A stretch of 64,000 bases of DNA from Acrocarpospora phusangensis (GCF_016862995.1 NZ_BOOA01000039.1:1-64000); one strand, 5' to 3'; positions 39,251 to 48,202 are shown, counted from the stretch's first letter. Notes: generated by a model not told the origin, from the letters alone. Program-made: numbers and translations.

Positions 39251-40920
39251 CCCGGGCCCGGACCAGCGCTTTCGTACGCCGCGAGCAGGTCTGTCGCCGC
39301 GAACGCGACCGGATGGGCGGCCGGATCGGTCCGGCCCGCGGGGTCGCCGCACACCGGGCAGTCCGCGTCCCGGCTCGGCACCAGCCAGACGCTCTGGTAC
39401 GCGTGCTGCCCGAAGGCGTCGCCCAGCAGCGCCGGGAAGATCCAGTAACCGGGCCGGTTGGCGAAGACCGCGTAGCTGGCGCCGCGCTCCCGCACCTGGT
39501 CGGCGAAGCGCCTGGCCGCCACGTCCTCCGACTCGGGATGGAGCAGCCCGAGCGCCAGCTTGCCCGCCACCGAGCAGACGTGGTGGATGTCGGTCAGCAG
39601 GCCGGGCTCGGCGACCAGCCGTCCGGTGCCGTAGTCGGTCCGCCGGTGCGGGGAGTCCTCCCGCGCGGTCGCCGCCCGTACGCTTCCGGCGCAGCAGCCC
39701 CAGCAGGGCAGTCCGTCGGCCACCATGACGACCTCACCGCCCTCGGCGCCCCGGTAGAGGGCGGGGAAGACGGCGGGCTTGCCGTACCAGTAGGCGAGGT
39801 GGTCCAGGCGGGCCTGCGCGGCGTTGTCGTCGGTGGCCGCGACGACCAGGTCGGCCTCCGCGACCAGCGCGGCGAGTTCCCCGGCGGGCAGTTCGTGCAG
39901 CGCCGCCGTACGCCCGTCCACCCGGCAGGCCGGGTTGATCGCCCGTACCAGCCGGGCCAGGGCCTCGGTCTTCGGCGCGCCCACGTCGGCCACCCGGTAC
40001 GCCGACCTGCCCAGGTTCTCGGCCGCCACGGTCTCCGGGTCCACCAGCGTGAACGCCCCCACGCCCGCCCTGGCCAGGACCTCCGCCAGGTACGACCCCA
40101 CCGACCCGGCCCCGGCGACCAGCACCCGCCGCTCGGCCAGGACCGGGGAGAGCAGTCCCGCGCTCCGCGCCTGCAACGGGACCCGCGCGGGCGGACGCCG
40201 TACGGCGCGGGCGAGGCGGTCGGCGGCGGGGACGGACAGATCCCAGCGGAGCGGCACCGGGCCGACGCCCCCGGCGACGACGAGCGGCGCGGCGGCGGGA
40301 TAGTCCGCGCCGAACAGGACGGCGACCGGGCCGAGCCCTTCGATCTCGCCGGTGACGCCCAGCATGGGCGTGCCGTCCACGGTCACCAGGGCCGGGTCGC
40401 CCTCCCCGGTGAAACCGGCGCGGGTCAGGCTCCGCCGGATCGGCAGCACGACCGGCCGCACGGGCGCGACCCTCGGCCCCGACTCCGTCCGGGTGGCCCC
40501 GAAGAACGAGATCCGGCAGCCGTCCAGCGCCAGTTCGTGCCCCTCCAGGGGCGTGTCCGCGTCGTGGGTGACGATCGGCGCCAGGTAGCGGGTCAGCGCG
40601 GGGTTGAGCGCCAGCGACCGGGCGAACTCGGCGCGGTCCTGCCCGGACGGCGTGGCCATGCCGCCCGGATGGGAGTGCGCGATCCCCTTGAACCGCGCCG
40701 CGGTGCCCCGCTCGACCCGGCCGATCTCCTCGATCAGCCGGTCGCTGTTGTGGTAGAGCACCGAGGTGACCTCGGCCGACTCGTCGTGCAGGAACAGGGT
40801 GACGACGTCGGCGCCGGGCACGCCGAGCAGCGCGCCGCCCTGTTCCGGGGCCGTGGCGCCGAGCGTGGCGGCGACGCGGTCCAGGACGTAGTCGGCGATC
40901 CGCACGGCCGGGTCAGTCAT
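39247..40920 (-). CDS. JAB peptidase-E1 (ThiF) fusion protein
   Basis: A 557-residue fusion. Residues 1-150 are a JAB/MPN metalloprotease with Glu in [10 protein letters not shown] and a full JAMM motif [14 protein letters not shown]. Residues 150-260 are a linking domain with YPAAAPLVV, perhaps a degenerate E2/RWD fold. Residues 265-520 are an E1-like adenylating domain: ATP loop [32 protein letters not shown] and [15 protein letters not shown]. Cysteine pairs CWGCC and CPVCG probably hold zinc. The set implies removal or maturation (JAB) and activation (E1) of a ubiquitin-like modifier. It overlaps the E2 gene by 8 bp and hisI by 4 bp. Confidence 0.9.
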   Translation of the reverse strand: MTDPAVRIADYVLDRVAATLGATAPEQGGALLGVPGADVVTLFLHDESAEVTSVLYHNSDRLIEEIGRVERGTAARFKGIAHSHPGGMATPSGQDRAEFARSLALNPALTRYLAPIVTHDADTPLEGHELALDGCRISFFGATRTESGPRVAPVRPVVLPIRRSLTRAGFTGEGDPALVTVDGTPMLGVTGEIEGLGPVAVLFGADYPAAAPLVVAGGVGPVPLRWDLSVPAADRLARAVRRPPARVPLQARSAGLLSPVLAERRVLVAGAGSVGSYLAEVLARAGVGAFTLVDPETVAAENLGRSAYRVADVGAPKTEALARLVRAINPACRVDGRTAALHELPAGELAALVAEADLVVAATDDNAAQARLDHLAYWYGKPAVFPALYRGAEGGEVVMVADGLPCWGCCAGSVRAATAREDSPHRRTDYGTGRLVAEPGLLTDIHHVCSVAGKLALGLLHPESEDVAARRFADQVRERGASYAVFANRPGYWIFPALLGDAFGQHAYQSVWLVPSRDADCPVCGDPAGRTDPAAHPVAFAATDLLAAYESAGPGPG

Positions 40921-41485
40921 CGAGGTTGTTGACGGAGAACGGGAAGCTGTATCCGGCCAGGACGACGTCCATCCCGGTGGCCCAGAGCACCGACTTGGAG
41001 TAGGCCTTCTCCAGCGTGGGCTGGCCGCCGCGCCCGCCGTCGCTGAGGCAGATCCGGCCGTCCGGGTAGAGGTGGCCCTGGTGCGCGCCGACGTGGCCCT
41101 GGAGCTGCGGGTCGAGCAGGTTGACCTGGTACTGGCGGCCGTCGTAGTAGGCGAACATCGTGTAGACCCGGCCCATGGCCGACTTGATGGAGTAGCACCA
41201 GCCGCGGGCGTCCGGCCGGTTCACGAAGACGGTGTTGCGCGGCATGTGGCCGGCGGCGAACCGCTGGTCGATCCGGGTGCGGAGTTCGGCCGCGCGCGCG
41301 GAGGGCGAGGCGAAGGTGCCCAGCTGCACGGTGGAGAGCGGCTGGTCGCCGGGCGCGTCGCCGGTGTAGATCTCGCCCTCCCTGCCCACGCTGACCTCCT
41401 CGGAGGCGCGGTCCCTGGACGGCCCGGCCTGCTGGGCGTCCTGAATGATCCGCCGGAGTTCGTTGAGGTCCGGAGCATTGGCCAC
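40913..41485 (-). CDS. Prokaryotic E2-like (ubiquitin-conjugating) protein
   Basis: A 190-residue protein. The segment GHLYPDGRICLSDGGRG matches the active-site strand of bacterial E2-like proteins, with Cys in RICLS as the presumed thioester residue. The preceding strands (YTMFAYYDGRQYQVNLLDP) fit the E2 core. GTG start with AAGGAG seven bases upstream. It is first in the operon E2, JAB-E1, hisI. Its likely substrate is a ubiquitin-like protein received from the E1 domain; no such protein is visible nearby. Annotation as E2 rests on the motif and on the neighbour. Confidence 0.82.
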   Translation of the reverse strand: MANAPDLNELRRIIQDAQQAGPSRDRASEEVSVGREGEIYTGDAPGDQPLSTVQLGTFASPSARAAELRTRIDQRFAAGHMPRNTVFVNRPDARGWCYSIKSAMGRVYTMFAYYDGRQYQVNLLDPQLQGHVGAHQGHLYPDGRICLSDGGRGGQPTLEKAYSKSVLWATGMDVVLAGYSFPFSVNNLDD

Positions 41486-41503
41486 GATTTATCTCCTTCT
41501 ACT

Positions 41504-41575
41504 GGGATACGACAATCTTGATATAGTCAGGGATAGTTAAAGAGGGGTTGCGGGGTTGTCTTGGGGATAGACAAC
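41504..41575. promoter_or_regulatory. Divergent promoter region with operator-like repeats
   Basis: The 118-bp gap between the E2-like and XRE genes is far richer in A+T than its surroundings. It contains an exact dyad GTTGTCT-N7-AGACAAC (41555-41575) and three copies of GGGATA (41504, 41530, 41564), two of them followed by similar GACAA sequences. These are good candidates for binding sites of the adjacent XRE regulator. Confidence 0.5.
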
Positions 41576-41603
41576 TCCCGGAAACCAGACACGGGGGCCG
41601 ACA

Positions 41604-42755
41604 GTGGCTATCGATGAGTTCGGGCCCGAGCTGCGGCGGCGTCGCGAGGCGGCCGGGCTGTCCCTCTCCCAGCTCGCGGCCGCCGTGCCCTGCCACAAGG
41701 GCACCCTGAGCAAGATCGAGAGCGGCAAGGCCAGGCCCGGCGAGGGCGTGGCCGCCCGGTGCGACGAGATCCTGCGCGCGGGCGGCATGCTCGTCGCGGT
41801 GGCCCGCGCCGACCGCACCCGCGCCAAGATGGCCGCCGGCTACGACACCGCCGCCCGCGCGCCGGCGCGCGTCCCCGGCCCGCGCTACCCGCCGGAGATC
41901 CTGCTCCCGTCCCTGGAGGAGGTCATCCGGGGGCTGCGCAGCATGGGCCGCCGCCTGGCCGCCGCCGCCGTGCTCCCGATGGTCTCCACCGAGTTCGAGC
42001 TGCTGGCGGAGATGGGCGACATCGGCGCGCTGCCCGCCTACTACGCCGAGTACGCCAGCTGGCTGGCCCAGGAGTCCGGCCGCCCGGGGCTCGCGCTCAG
42101 CTGGCTCAAGGAGACCATCCGGCTGGCCGACCTGTTCGGCGACCGGGACCTCAGCGCGTACGCGACGGTCCGGCGGGCCGAGCTGATGCTGGCCCACGAC
42201 CACCTCGGCGCGGCCGAGCTGGCGGCCAGGGTCCGCCGCCGCCCCGGCCTGTCCCGCCGCGTGCTGGCGCTGGCCGCCCACACCGAGGCCTACGGCCGCG
42301 CCCTGTACGGCGACGAGCGCGCCTGCGAGGCCGCCCTCGCCGAGGCGACGGGATTCCTCGCCGCCGCCCCGGAGACCGGCCTGATCGGCCCGACCACCGT
42401 CGGCGACCTGGGCTCCGCCGCCCGCGGCTGGTGCCTGTACGACCTGGGCCGCGCCGCCGAGTCGGCCCCGCTGCTGGAGGGCGCTCTGGCCACCGTGCAC
42501 CCGGAGGGACTGCGCGCCCAGGGCCTGCTCACGGCCCGCCTGGCCCGGGCCTACCTACGGGCCGGCCGCCTGGCCTCCGCCCATCAGGCGACGCACGACG
42601 CGCTCGGCCTGGTCGGCCGGACCCGGTCCGCGGGCGCGTACGCCGAGCTGCGCGAACTCTCCGGCGAGCTGGCCGGGTGGTCGCGGAACGTGCTCGCGCG
42701 CGGCCTGCGGGCCGAGATCGCCGCCGCCATGCGCGGGTTACCGCTCGCCGGATAG
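41604..42755 (+). CDS. XRE-family transcriptional regulator with helical repeat domain
   Basis: A 383-residue protein. Residues 6-65 are an XRE helix-turn-helix (LRRRREAAGLSLSQLAAAVP; KGTLSKIESGKARPGEG). Residues 100-380 are alpha-helical and TPR-like (ALSWLKETIRLADLFGD, ALYGDERACEAALAEATGFL), a layout common in actinomycete regulators that sense a ligand or partner. The GTG start follows a G-rich site. It is divergent from the E2/JAB-E1 operon, and its own promoter region holds the dyad, so autoregulation and control of that operon are likely. Its end overlaps the convergent Cache gene by 18 bp. Confidence 0.86.
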   Translation: MAIDEFGPELRRRREAAGLSLSQLAAAVPCHKGTLSKIESGKARPGEGVAARCDEILRAGGMLVAVARADRTRAKMAAGYDTAARAPARVPGPRYPPEILLPSLEEVIRGLRSMGRRLAAAAVLPMVSTEFELLAEMGDIGALPAYYAEYASWLAQESGRPGLALSWLKETIRLADLFGDRDLSAYATVRRAELMLAHDHLGAAELAARVRRRPGLSRRVLALAAHTEAYGRALYGDERACEAALAEATGFLAAAPETGLIGPTTVGDLGSAARGWCLYDLGRAAESAPLLEGALATVHPEGLRAQGLLTARLARAYLRAGRLASAHQATHDALGLVGRTRSAGAYAELRELSGELAGWSRNVLARGLRAEIAAAMRGLPLAG

Positions 42756-43484
42756 CACGTCCGCCGCCACCAGCGCGAACGGCAGGTCCCCGATCGGGTG
42801 GGCGGTGAAGCCGGGCGCGCCCCGGTAGGCGGAGCCGGCGATCCAGCGCGCGGTGTTGGAGGCCACCACGCGGCCCTCGGCGTTGGTCAGCAGCGCGGGG
42901 GCGGGGATCTCGCGCAGGGCGGGGTCCACGGCGGCCTCGAAGCGGCGGACGAACACGTCGGCCGCGGCCACGCCGACGAACGCGCCCGCCACGGTCACCG
43001 GGACGGACAGCGTGAGGCTGTACTCGTCGGTGCAGAGATAGTCGACGTACGGGCCGCAGATGGTGTGCTCGGCCCCGGCCAGCGGTCCGGTGTACCAGTC
43101 CCAGTGGGTGTAGTCGTAGAAGGCGCTGCTGGCCGGATCGAGGTCGCGCAGCAGCTGGACCGGCCGGCCCGGCGGGTTCTCCTGCCACCACTCCAGGTAC
43201 CAGGCCGCGTCCGCGAGCAGGCCCGGCGCGGCGATGAAGCCGATCCCGGCGATGAGCGCGCCCAGGCGGCCGGGGTCCAGGCGGCTCCACAGCAGCGGGC
43301 GCAGGGGGGCCAGGTCGGCGGCGACGGGGGCCCGGCCGCTACGCCGTACGGAGGCGACGGCGGTGGCGGTGGCGGCGCGGACCCCGCGGAGGGAGGCGAA
43401 GACCTCGCCGGCGACCTCGGCGACGCGGTGGGCGGCCGCGTCCACCCGGTCGACGGCGGGACTCTCGGCCCGAAGATCGGTCAT
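42738..43484 (-). CDS. Cache-domain sensor-like protein without membrane anchor
   Basis: A 248-residue protein. Residues 95-225 resemble a PDC/Cache ligand-binding domain (FYDYTHWDWYTGPLAG; DYLCTDEYSLTLSVPV; GAFVGVAAADVFV; NAEGRVVASNT). Cache domains normally sit outside the membrane in chemoreceptors and kinases, yet no clear signal peptide is present; the segment LGALIAGIGFIAAPGLLA is only weakly hydrophobic. It starts directly after the GntR gene, and a polyamine-type importer is divergent, so it may sense the transported ligand in the cytoplasm. That role is inference. Confidence 0.75.
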   Translation of the reverse strand: MTDLRAESPAVDRVDAAAHRVAEVAGEVFASLRGVRAATATAVASVRRSGRAPVAADLAPLRPLLWSRLDPGRLGALIAGIGFIAAPGLLADAAWYLEWWQENPPGRPVQLLRDLDPASSAFYDYTHWDWYTGPLAGAEHTICGPYVDYLCTDEYSLTLSVPVTVAGAFVGVAAADVFVRRFEAAVDPALREIPAPALLTNAEGRVVASNTARWIAGSAYRGAPGFTAHPIGDLPFALVAADVLSGER

Positions 43485-44240
43485 CTACTCCTCCTGGAGC
43501 CGCAGCCGAAGCTCGATGAGGTGGTCAACCGCGTCCAGCACGTGGCGTTCGGCGAGCTCCCTGGCCTGGTCGCCCGCGCCCGCCAGGATGGCCTCGACGA
43601 TGGCCCGATGCTGGTCGAGCAGGTGCCTTTTCGCCATCTCATGGTGCTCGTCCCGGGAAAGCCACAGCAAGCCTCCGATGTCAGCCTGTAACCGGATCTC
43701 CTCCTGAGTGAGTCGCGCGGACTGCGAGGCGGCGGCGATCTCGACGTGGAAGCGGCCCTCCAGGCGGCGCAGCCGGCCGTCCTGCTCGGCCCCGGTCGTC
43801 CCGGTCGTCCCGGCCAGCTCGTTCATCTCGTTCATGGAGCGCAGCAGCGGGGCCAGGTCGGAGGGGAGCGCGCGCTGGGCGGCCAGCCGGGCCGCGGCTC
43901 CGGCGATGGCCGCGTAGTGGTCGCCGAGGTCGCGCAGTTCCTCCGCCGCGTACCCGCGCAGCAGGGCGCCGGGGTCGAGGCCGGAGGGCAGGCGGACGAA
44001 GCTGCCGCCGCCCCTGCCGCGGCGGGTCTCCACCATGCCCTGCTGGCGCAGGGCCATCAGGGCCTCCCTCAGGGTGACCGTGGAGACGCCGAGCCGCGCG
44101 GCGAGCTCGGCCTCGCTGGGCAGCTGCTCGCCGTCGGCCAGCAGGCCGAGGGAGATCGCGTCGGTGAGACGGCGGACCACCGCCTCCACCCGGGCGGTGC
44201 TGTCCACCGGCGCGAAGACGGCCAGCCGGGCCGATTCCAT
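43485..44240 (-). CDS. GntR/FadR-family transcriptional regulator
   Basis: A 251-residue repressor-type regulator. The N-terminal winged helix shows LPSEAELAARLGVSTVTLREAL and MVETRRGRGGGSFV. The C-terminal all-helical FCD domain (about residues 95-245) has RFHVEIAAASQSARL and DQHRAIVEAILAGD-like helices with His/Asp residues that bind a metal and ligand in the family. ATG with GGAGGGAG upstream. It is divergent from the ABC importer and probably controls it through the dyad at 44297-44318. Confidence 0.88.
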   Translation of the reverse strand: MESARLAVFAPVDSTARVEAVVRRLTDAISLGLLADGEQLPSEAELAARLGVSTVTLREALMALRQQGMVETRRGRGGGSFVRLPSGLDPGALLRGYAAEELRDLGDHYAAIAGAAARLAAQRALPSDLAPLLRSMNEMNELAGTTGTTGAEQDGRLRRLEGRFHVEIAAASQSARLTQEEIRLQADIGGLLWLSRDEHHEMAKRHLLDQHRAIVEAILAGAGDQARELAERHVLDAVDHLIELRLRLQEE

Positions 44241-44288
44241 CTGGCTCCCTCCGTCGCCCCGTTAACCCCAGTGATACCGGATCGTGTC

Positions 44289-44318
44289 TTGTTGCGAAAC
44301 ATTTAACTCCATATGTTT
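44289..44318 (+). promoter_or_regulatory. Promoter and operator of the polyamine-type importer
   Basis: TTGTTG (44289-44294), 17 bases, TATGTT (44312-44317), then seven bases to ATG at 44325 form a plausible promoter for a leaderless mRNA. An exact dyad AAACAT-N10-ATGTTT (44297-44302, 44313-44318) covers the spacer and the -10 box, where a bound GntR protein would block polymerase. Confidence 0.5.
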
Positions 44319-44324
44319 AAGTTC

Positions 44325-45344
44325 ATGGCTGACCAAGCGGTGGCCCTGCGCGGGCTGCGCAAGAGCTTCGGGAACGTCGAAGCGGTCGCGGGCGTGGACC
44401 TCGACATCGGCGACGGGGAGTTCTTCGCGATGCTGGGCCCGTCCGGCTCCGGCAAGACGACCGTGCTGCGGATGATCGCCGGCTTCGAGACCCCGACCGC
44501 CGGCACCGTCGAACTCGCCGGCCGGGACGTCACCCGGCTGCCCCCCTTCGAGCGCGACGTCAACACCGTCTTCCAGGACTACGCCCTGTTCCCGCACATG
44601 AGCGTGCTCGCCAACGTCGAGTACGGCCTGCGCGTCAAGAAGGTCCCCGGCCGCCGCCAGAAGGCGCTGGAGGCCCTGGCCACGGTCCGCCTGGAGGGCT
44701 TCGGCGACCGCCGCCCCGCCCAGCTGTCCGGCGGCCAGCGCCAGCGGGTCGCGCTCGCCCGCGCCCTGGTCAACCGCCCCCAGGTGCTGCTGCTGGACGA
44801 GCCGCTCGGCGCGCTCGACCTGAAGCTGCGCGAGGAGATGCAGGTGGAGCTGAAGGCCATCCAGCGCGAGGTCGGCATCACCTTCCTGTTCGTCACCCAC
44901 GACCAGGAGGAGGCGCTGACCATGAGCGACCGGGTCGCGGTCTTCAACGAGGGCCGGGTCGAGCAGGTCGGCACCCCCGCCGAGGTGTACGAGCGGCCGG
45001 CCAGCGCGTTCGTGGCCGGCTTCGTCGGCACCTCCAACCTGATCTCGGGCGCGGCGGCGCGGGACGTGCTCGGCAAGGACGGCACCTTCAGCGTCCGCCC
45101 CGAGAAGCTGCGCGTGGCCGCCCCAGAGGAGCCCGTCGGCGACGGCGAGCACAGCGCCACCGGCCTGGTCAGCGAGGTCGTCTACGCCGGACCCGCCACC
45201 CGGTTCGTGGTGGACCTGGACGCGGGCGGCAGGCTCATCGCCCTCCAGCAGAACCTGCAGGTCTCGTCCATGGACGTGATGGGCCTGCGCGGCACCAGGG
45301 TCCGGCTCGTCTGGCACCGCCGGCACGAGTTCGCGATCGTCTAG
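44325..45344 (+). CDS. potA: Spermidine/putrescine-type ABC importer ATPase
   Basis: A 339-residue PotA-like ATPase: Walker [11 protein letters not shown]-loop [10 protein letters not shown], signature [15 protein letters not shown], Walker [12 protein letters not shown], and a TOBE domain from about residue 240 ([10 protein letters not shown]). ATG at 44325 is preferred to ATG at 44313 because the latter lies inside the presumed -10 box and operator. It heads the operon potA-potD-potB-potC. The ligand is probably a polyamine or related cation, judged by family only. Confidence 0.88.
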   Translation: MADQAVALRGLRKSFGNVEAVAGVDLDIGDGEFFAMLGPSGSGKTTVLRMIAGFETPTAGTVELAGRDVTRLPPFERDVNTVFQDYALFPHMSVLANVEYGLRVKKVPGRRQKALEALATVRLEGFGDRRPAQLSGGQRQRVALARALVNRPQVLLLDEPLGALDLKLREEMQVELKAIQREVGITFLFVTHDQEEALTMSDRVAVFNEGRVEQVGTPAEVYERPASAFVAGFVGTSNLISGAAARDVLGKDGTFSVRPEKLRVAAPEEPVGDGEHSATGLVSEVVYAGPATRFVVDLDAGGRLIALQQNLQVSSMDVMGLRGTRVRLVWHRRHEFAIV

Positions 45345-45361
45345 ACACCAGGAGTCCCCCC

Positions 45362-46567
45362 ATGCGATCAATCCCCCGAATGGCCGCCGCCGTCGCGGCG
45401 CTGGCCCTGGCCGCCGCCTGCGGCTCCACCGAAACCGCCGCCCCCGCCGCCCCCGCCCCCGGCGTGAGCGGCTTCACCCCGCCGAAGATCGACGCCCTGG
45501 CCTCGCTCGGCGCGGGCGAGGGCCAGGTCAACCTGGTCGCCTGGGCCGGGTACGTGGAGGACGGCTCCACCGACCCCAAGGTCGACTGGGTCACCGAGTT
45601 CGAGAGCAGCACCGGCTGCCAGGTCAACACCAAGACCGCCGGGACCTCCGACGAGATGGTCAACCTGATGAAGACCGGCGAGTACGACGCCGTCTCCGCC
45701 TCCGGCGACGCCTCCCTCCGCCTGATCGCCGCCGGCGACGTGGCCCCCGTCAACACCTCGCTCATCCCCAACTACGCGGACGTGTTCCCCGGCCTGAAGG
45801 ACAAGCCGTGGAACTCGGTCGGCGGCGTCTCCTACGGCGTGCCGCACGGGCGCGGCGCCAACCTGCTGATGTGGCGGACGGACACGGTCAACCCGGCGCC
45901 CGACTCCTGGGGCGTGGTGTTCGACCCGGCCTCGCCGTACAAGGGCAAGGTGACGGCGTACGACTCGCCGATCTACATCGCGGACGCGGCCGTCTACCTG
46001 ATGTCCACCAAGCCCGAGCTGGGCATCAAGAACCCGTACGCGCTGGACGACACCCAGTTCCAGGCCGCCGTGGACCTGCTCAAGCAGCAGCGGACGATCA
46101 TCGGCGAGTACTGGTCGGACTACACCAAGGAGATCCAGGCCTTCAAGTCGGGCGACTCGGTGGTCGGCACCACCTGGCAGGTCATCGCCAACCTGGCCAC
46201 CGCCGAGAAGGCGCCGATCGAGGTGACGCTGCCGAAGGAGGGCGCGACCGGCTGGTCGGACACGTGGATGGTGGCCGCCGCCGCCAAGCACCCCAACTGC
46301 GCCTACAGGTGGCTGGACTGGATCATCTCCCCGAAGGCCAACGCGCAGGTGGCGGAGTGGTTCGGCGAGGCTCCGTCGAACTCCAAGTCGTGCGCGGAGA
46401 CGGCCGACCCCAAGCACTGCGACACCTTCCACGCCACCGACGAGGACTACTTCTCGAAGGTCTACTACTGGACCACGCCGATCCCCCAGTGCCTGGACGG
46501 GCGTACCGACGTGACCTGCAAGGACTACGCGGAGTGGACGCGCGCCTGGACCGAGATCAAGGGCTGA
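45362..46567 (+). CDS. potD: Spermidine/putrescine-type binding lipoprotein
   Basis: A 401-residue type II periplasmic-binding-fold protein with lipobox AAAC (cysteine about residue 20). PotD-like stretches are NLVAWAGYVED, EYDAVSASGDASLRLI, GVPHGRGANLLMWR and the C-terminal YRWLDWIISPKANAQVAEWF. AGGAG lies eight bases before ATG. It follows the ATPase by 17 bp. It captures the ligand outside the membrane and delivers it to the permeases. Polyamine specificity is inferred; related proteins bind other organic cations. Confidence 0.87.
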   Translation: MRSIPRMAAAVAALALAAACGSTETAAPAAPAPGVSGFTPPKIDALASLGAGEGQVNLVAWAGYVEDGSTDPKVDWVTEFESSTGCQVNTKTAGTSDEMVNLMKTGEYDAVSASGDASLRLIAAGDVAPVNTSLIPNYADVFPGLKDKPWNSVGGVSYGVPHGRGANLLMWRTDTVNPAPDSWGVVFDPASPYKGKVTAYDSPIYIADAAVYLMSTKPELGIKNPYALDDTQFQAAVDLLKQQRTIIGEYWSDYTKEIQAFKSGDSVVGTTWQVIANLATAEKAPIEVTLPKEGATGWSDTWMVAAAAKHPNCAYRWLDWIISPKANAQVAEWFGEAPSNSKSCAETADPKHCDTFHATDEDYFSKVYYWTTPIPQCLDGRTDVTCKDYAEWTRAWTEIKG

Positions 46568-46568
46568 T

Positions 46569-47402
46569 GTGAGGCGGCGACTGGCGACCTTCCTGCACCG
46601 GCACGCCCGGGTACGGCTGTCGCTGCTGCTGTCGGCGCCGCTGGCGTGGCTGGGGCTCGCCTACCTGGGAGCCCTGGCCGCGCTGCTGGTGACGGCGTTC
46701 TGGTCCACCGACACCTTCACCGGGAACCTGATCAGGACGTTCACCTGGGCCAACTTCGAGGACCTGGTGACCGGCGAGGTCTACCGCACGATCGCGCTGC
46801 GCTCGCTCGGGGTGGCGGCGGCGGTGACGCTGATCGACCTGGTGGTGGCGTTCCCGATGGCGTTCGCGATGGCCAAGCTGGCCTCCCCCCGGGCCCAGCG
46901 CTGGCTGGTCATCGCGGTGCTCACCCCGCTGTGGGCGTCGTACCTGGTCAAGGCGTACGCGTGGCGGGTGCTGCTGTCCGCGGACGGCCTGCTGGGCTGG
47001 GGGTACGGGCTGGGGGCGACCATTCTGACGTTGTCGTACCTGTGGCTGCCGTACATGATCCTGCCGATCTACGCAGGGCTGGAGCGGCTGCCCAACTCGC
47101 TCCTGGACGCGGCCGGGGACCTGGGCGCGCGCGGCTGGCGCACCTTCCGCACGGTCGTCTGGCCGCTCGCCTTCCCCGCCGTCGTGGCCGGCTCGATCTT
47201 CACGTTCTCGCTGTCCCTGGGCGACTACATCACCGTGAAGATCGTCGGAGGCCGTTCGCAGCTGATCGGCAACGTGGTCTACGACAACATCGGCGCGGCC
47301 AACAACCTGCCGTTCGCGGCGGCGGTGGCGACCGTGCCGGTCCTCATCATGCTCGTCTACCTGGCGGCGGTCCGCCGAACCGGTGCGCTGGAGAACCTTT
47401 GA
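46569..47402 (+). CDS. potB: Polyamine-type ABC permease (PotB-like)
   Basis: A 277-residue permease with six membrane segments. The EAA loop LLDAAGDLGARGWRTFRTVVWPLAFP, shown here as GDLGARGWRTFRTVVWPL, marks the contact with the ATPase. GTG at 46569 lies immediately after the potD stop. The end overlaps the next permease start (TTGA). Confidence 0.88.
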   Translation: MRRRLATFLHRHARVRLSLLLSAPLAWLGLAYLGALAALLVTAFWSTDTFTGNLIRTFTWANFEDLVTGEVYRTIALRSLGVAAAVTLIDLVVAFPMAFAMAKLASPRAQRWLVIAVLTPLWASYLVKAYAWRVLLSADGLLGWGYGLGATILTLSYLWLPYMILPIYAGLERLPNSLLDAAGDLGARGWRTFRTVVWPLAFPAVVAGSIFTFSLSLGDYITVKIVGGRSQLIGNVVYDNIGAANNLPFAAAVATVPVLIMLVYLAAVRRTGALENL

Positions 47403-48196
47403 ACCTGTCCCGTACGGCTCGCGCCGTTCTGTGGGGGGCGCTCGCGGCCGGGCTGGCCGTGATCTACGTCCCGCTGGCCGTGGTGGTGCTGAACTCCTTC
47501 AACGCCGACCGGACCTTCGGCTGGCCGCCGCCCGGGTTCACGCTCGACTGGTGGGCGGCGGCGTGGCGGTCCACCGGCATGCGCGAGGCGCTGTGGACCT
47601 CCGTGCAGGCCGCCTCGGGGGCGACCCTGATCGCGCTGCTGCTCGGCACGATGGCGGCCTTCGCCGTGCAGCGGTACTCGTTCTTCGGGCGGGACACGGT
47701 CTCGCTGCTGATCGTGCTGCCGATCGCCCTGCCCGGCATCGTGACCGGCATCGCCCTCAGCAACACCTTCCACACGGTCCTGGGGATTCCCCTCGGCCTG
47801 TTCACCGTCATCGTCGGCCACGCCACGTTCTGCGTGGTCACCGTCTACAACAACGTCCTGGCCCGGCTGCGCCGCCTCGGCGTGTCGATCGAGGAGGCCT
47901 CCGCCGACCTGGGCGCGGACACCTTCACCACGTTCCGCCTGGTCACCTTCCCGATGATGCGCTCGGCCCTGCTCGCGGGCGGCCTGCTCGCCTTCGCCCT
48001 CTCCTTCGACGAGATCATCGTCACCACGTTCACGGCCGGCGCGGGCGTGCGCACCCTGCCCATCTGGATCTTCGAGAACCTCTTCCGCCCCAACCAGGCC
48101 CCCGTCGTGAACGTGGTCGCGGCGGCCCTGATCGTGCTGTCGGTCATCCCGATCTGGCTGGCCCAGCGCATCACCGGCGAGGCCAGCCGTTACTGA
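47399..48196 (+). CDS. potC: Polyamine-type ABC permease (PotC-like)
   Basis: A 265-residue permease with six membrane segments and EAA loop EEASADLGADTFTTFRLVTF. The PotC-like N-terminus VVVLNSFNADRTFGWPPPGF is present. TTG at 47399 was chosen: it overlaps the potB stop (TTGA), GGAG lies five bases upstream, and it precedes the first helix; the open frame continues upstream only as an out-of-frame shadow of potB. It ends 6 bp from the convergent ABC exporter gene. Confidence 0.87.
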   Translation: MNLSRTARAVLWGALAAGLAVIYVPLAVVVLNSFNADRTFGWPPPGFTLDWWAAAWRSTGMREALWTSVQAASGATLIALLLGTMAAFAVQRYSFFGRDTVSLLIVLPIALPGIVTGIALSNTFHTVLGIPLGLFTVIVGHATFCVVTVYNNVLARLRRLGVSIEEASADLGADTFTTFRLVTFPMMRSALLAGGLLAFALSFDEIIVTTFTAGAGVRTLPIWIFENLFRPNQAPVVNVVAAALIVLSVIPIWLAQRITGEASRY

Positions 48197-48202
48197 GATC
48201 CG

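Noticed and set aside
41486-41603. A ubiquitin-like gene hidden in the E2-XRE gap
   Set aside because: The gap is 118 bp and has no open frame long enough for a beta-grasp protein ending in Gly.
46646-47398. Long N-terminal extension of the PotC-like permease
   Set aside because: The extension is an out-of-frame reading of potB without hydrophobic segments; TTG at 47399 has a ribosome binding site and overlaps the potB stop.
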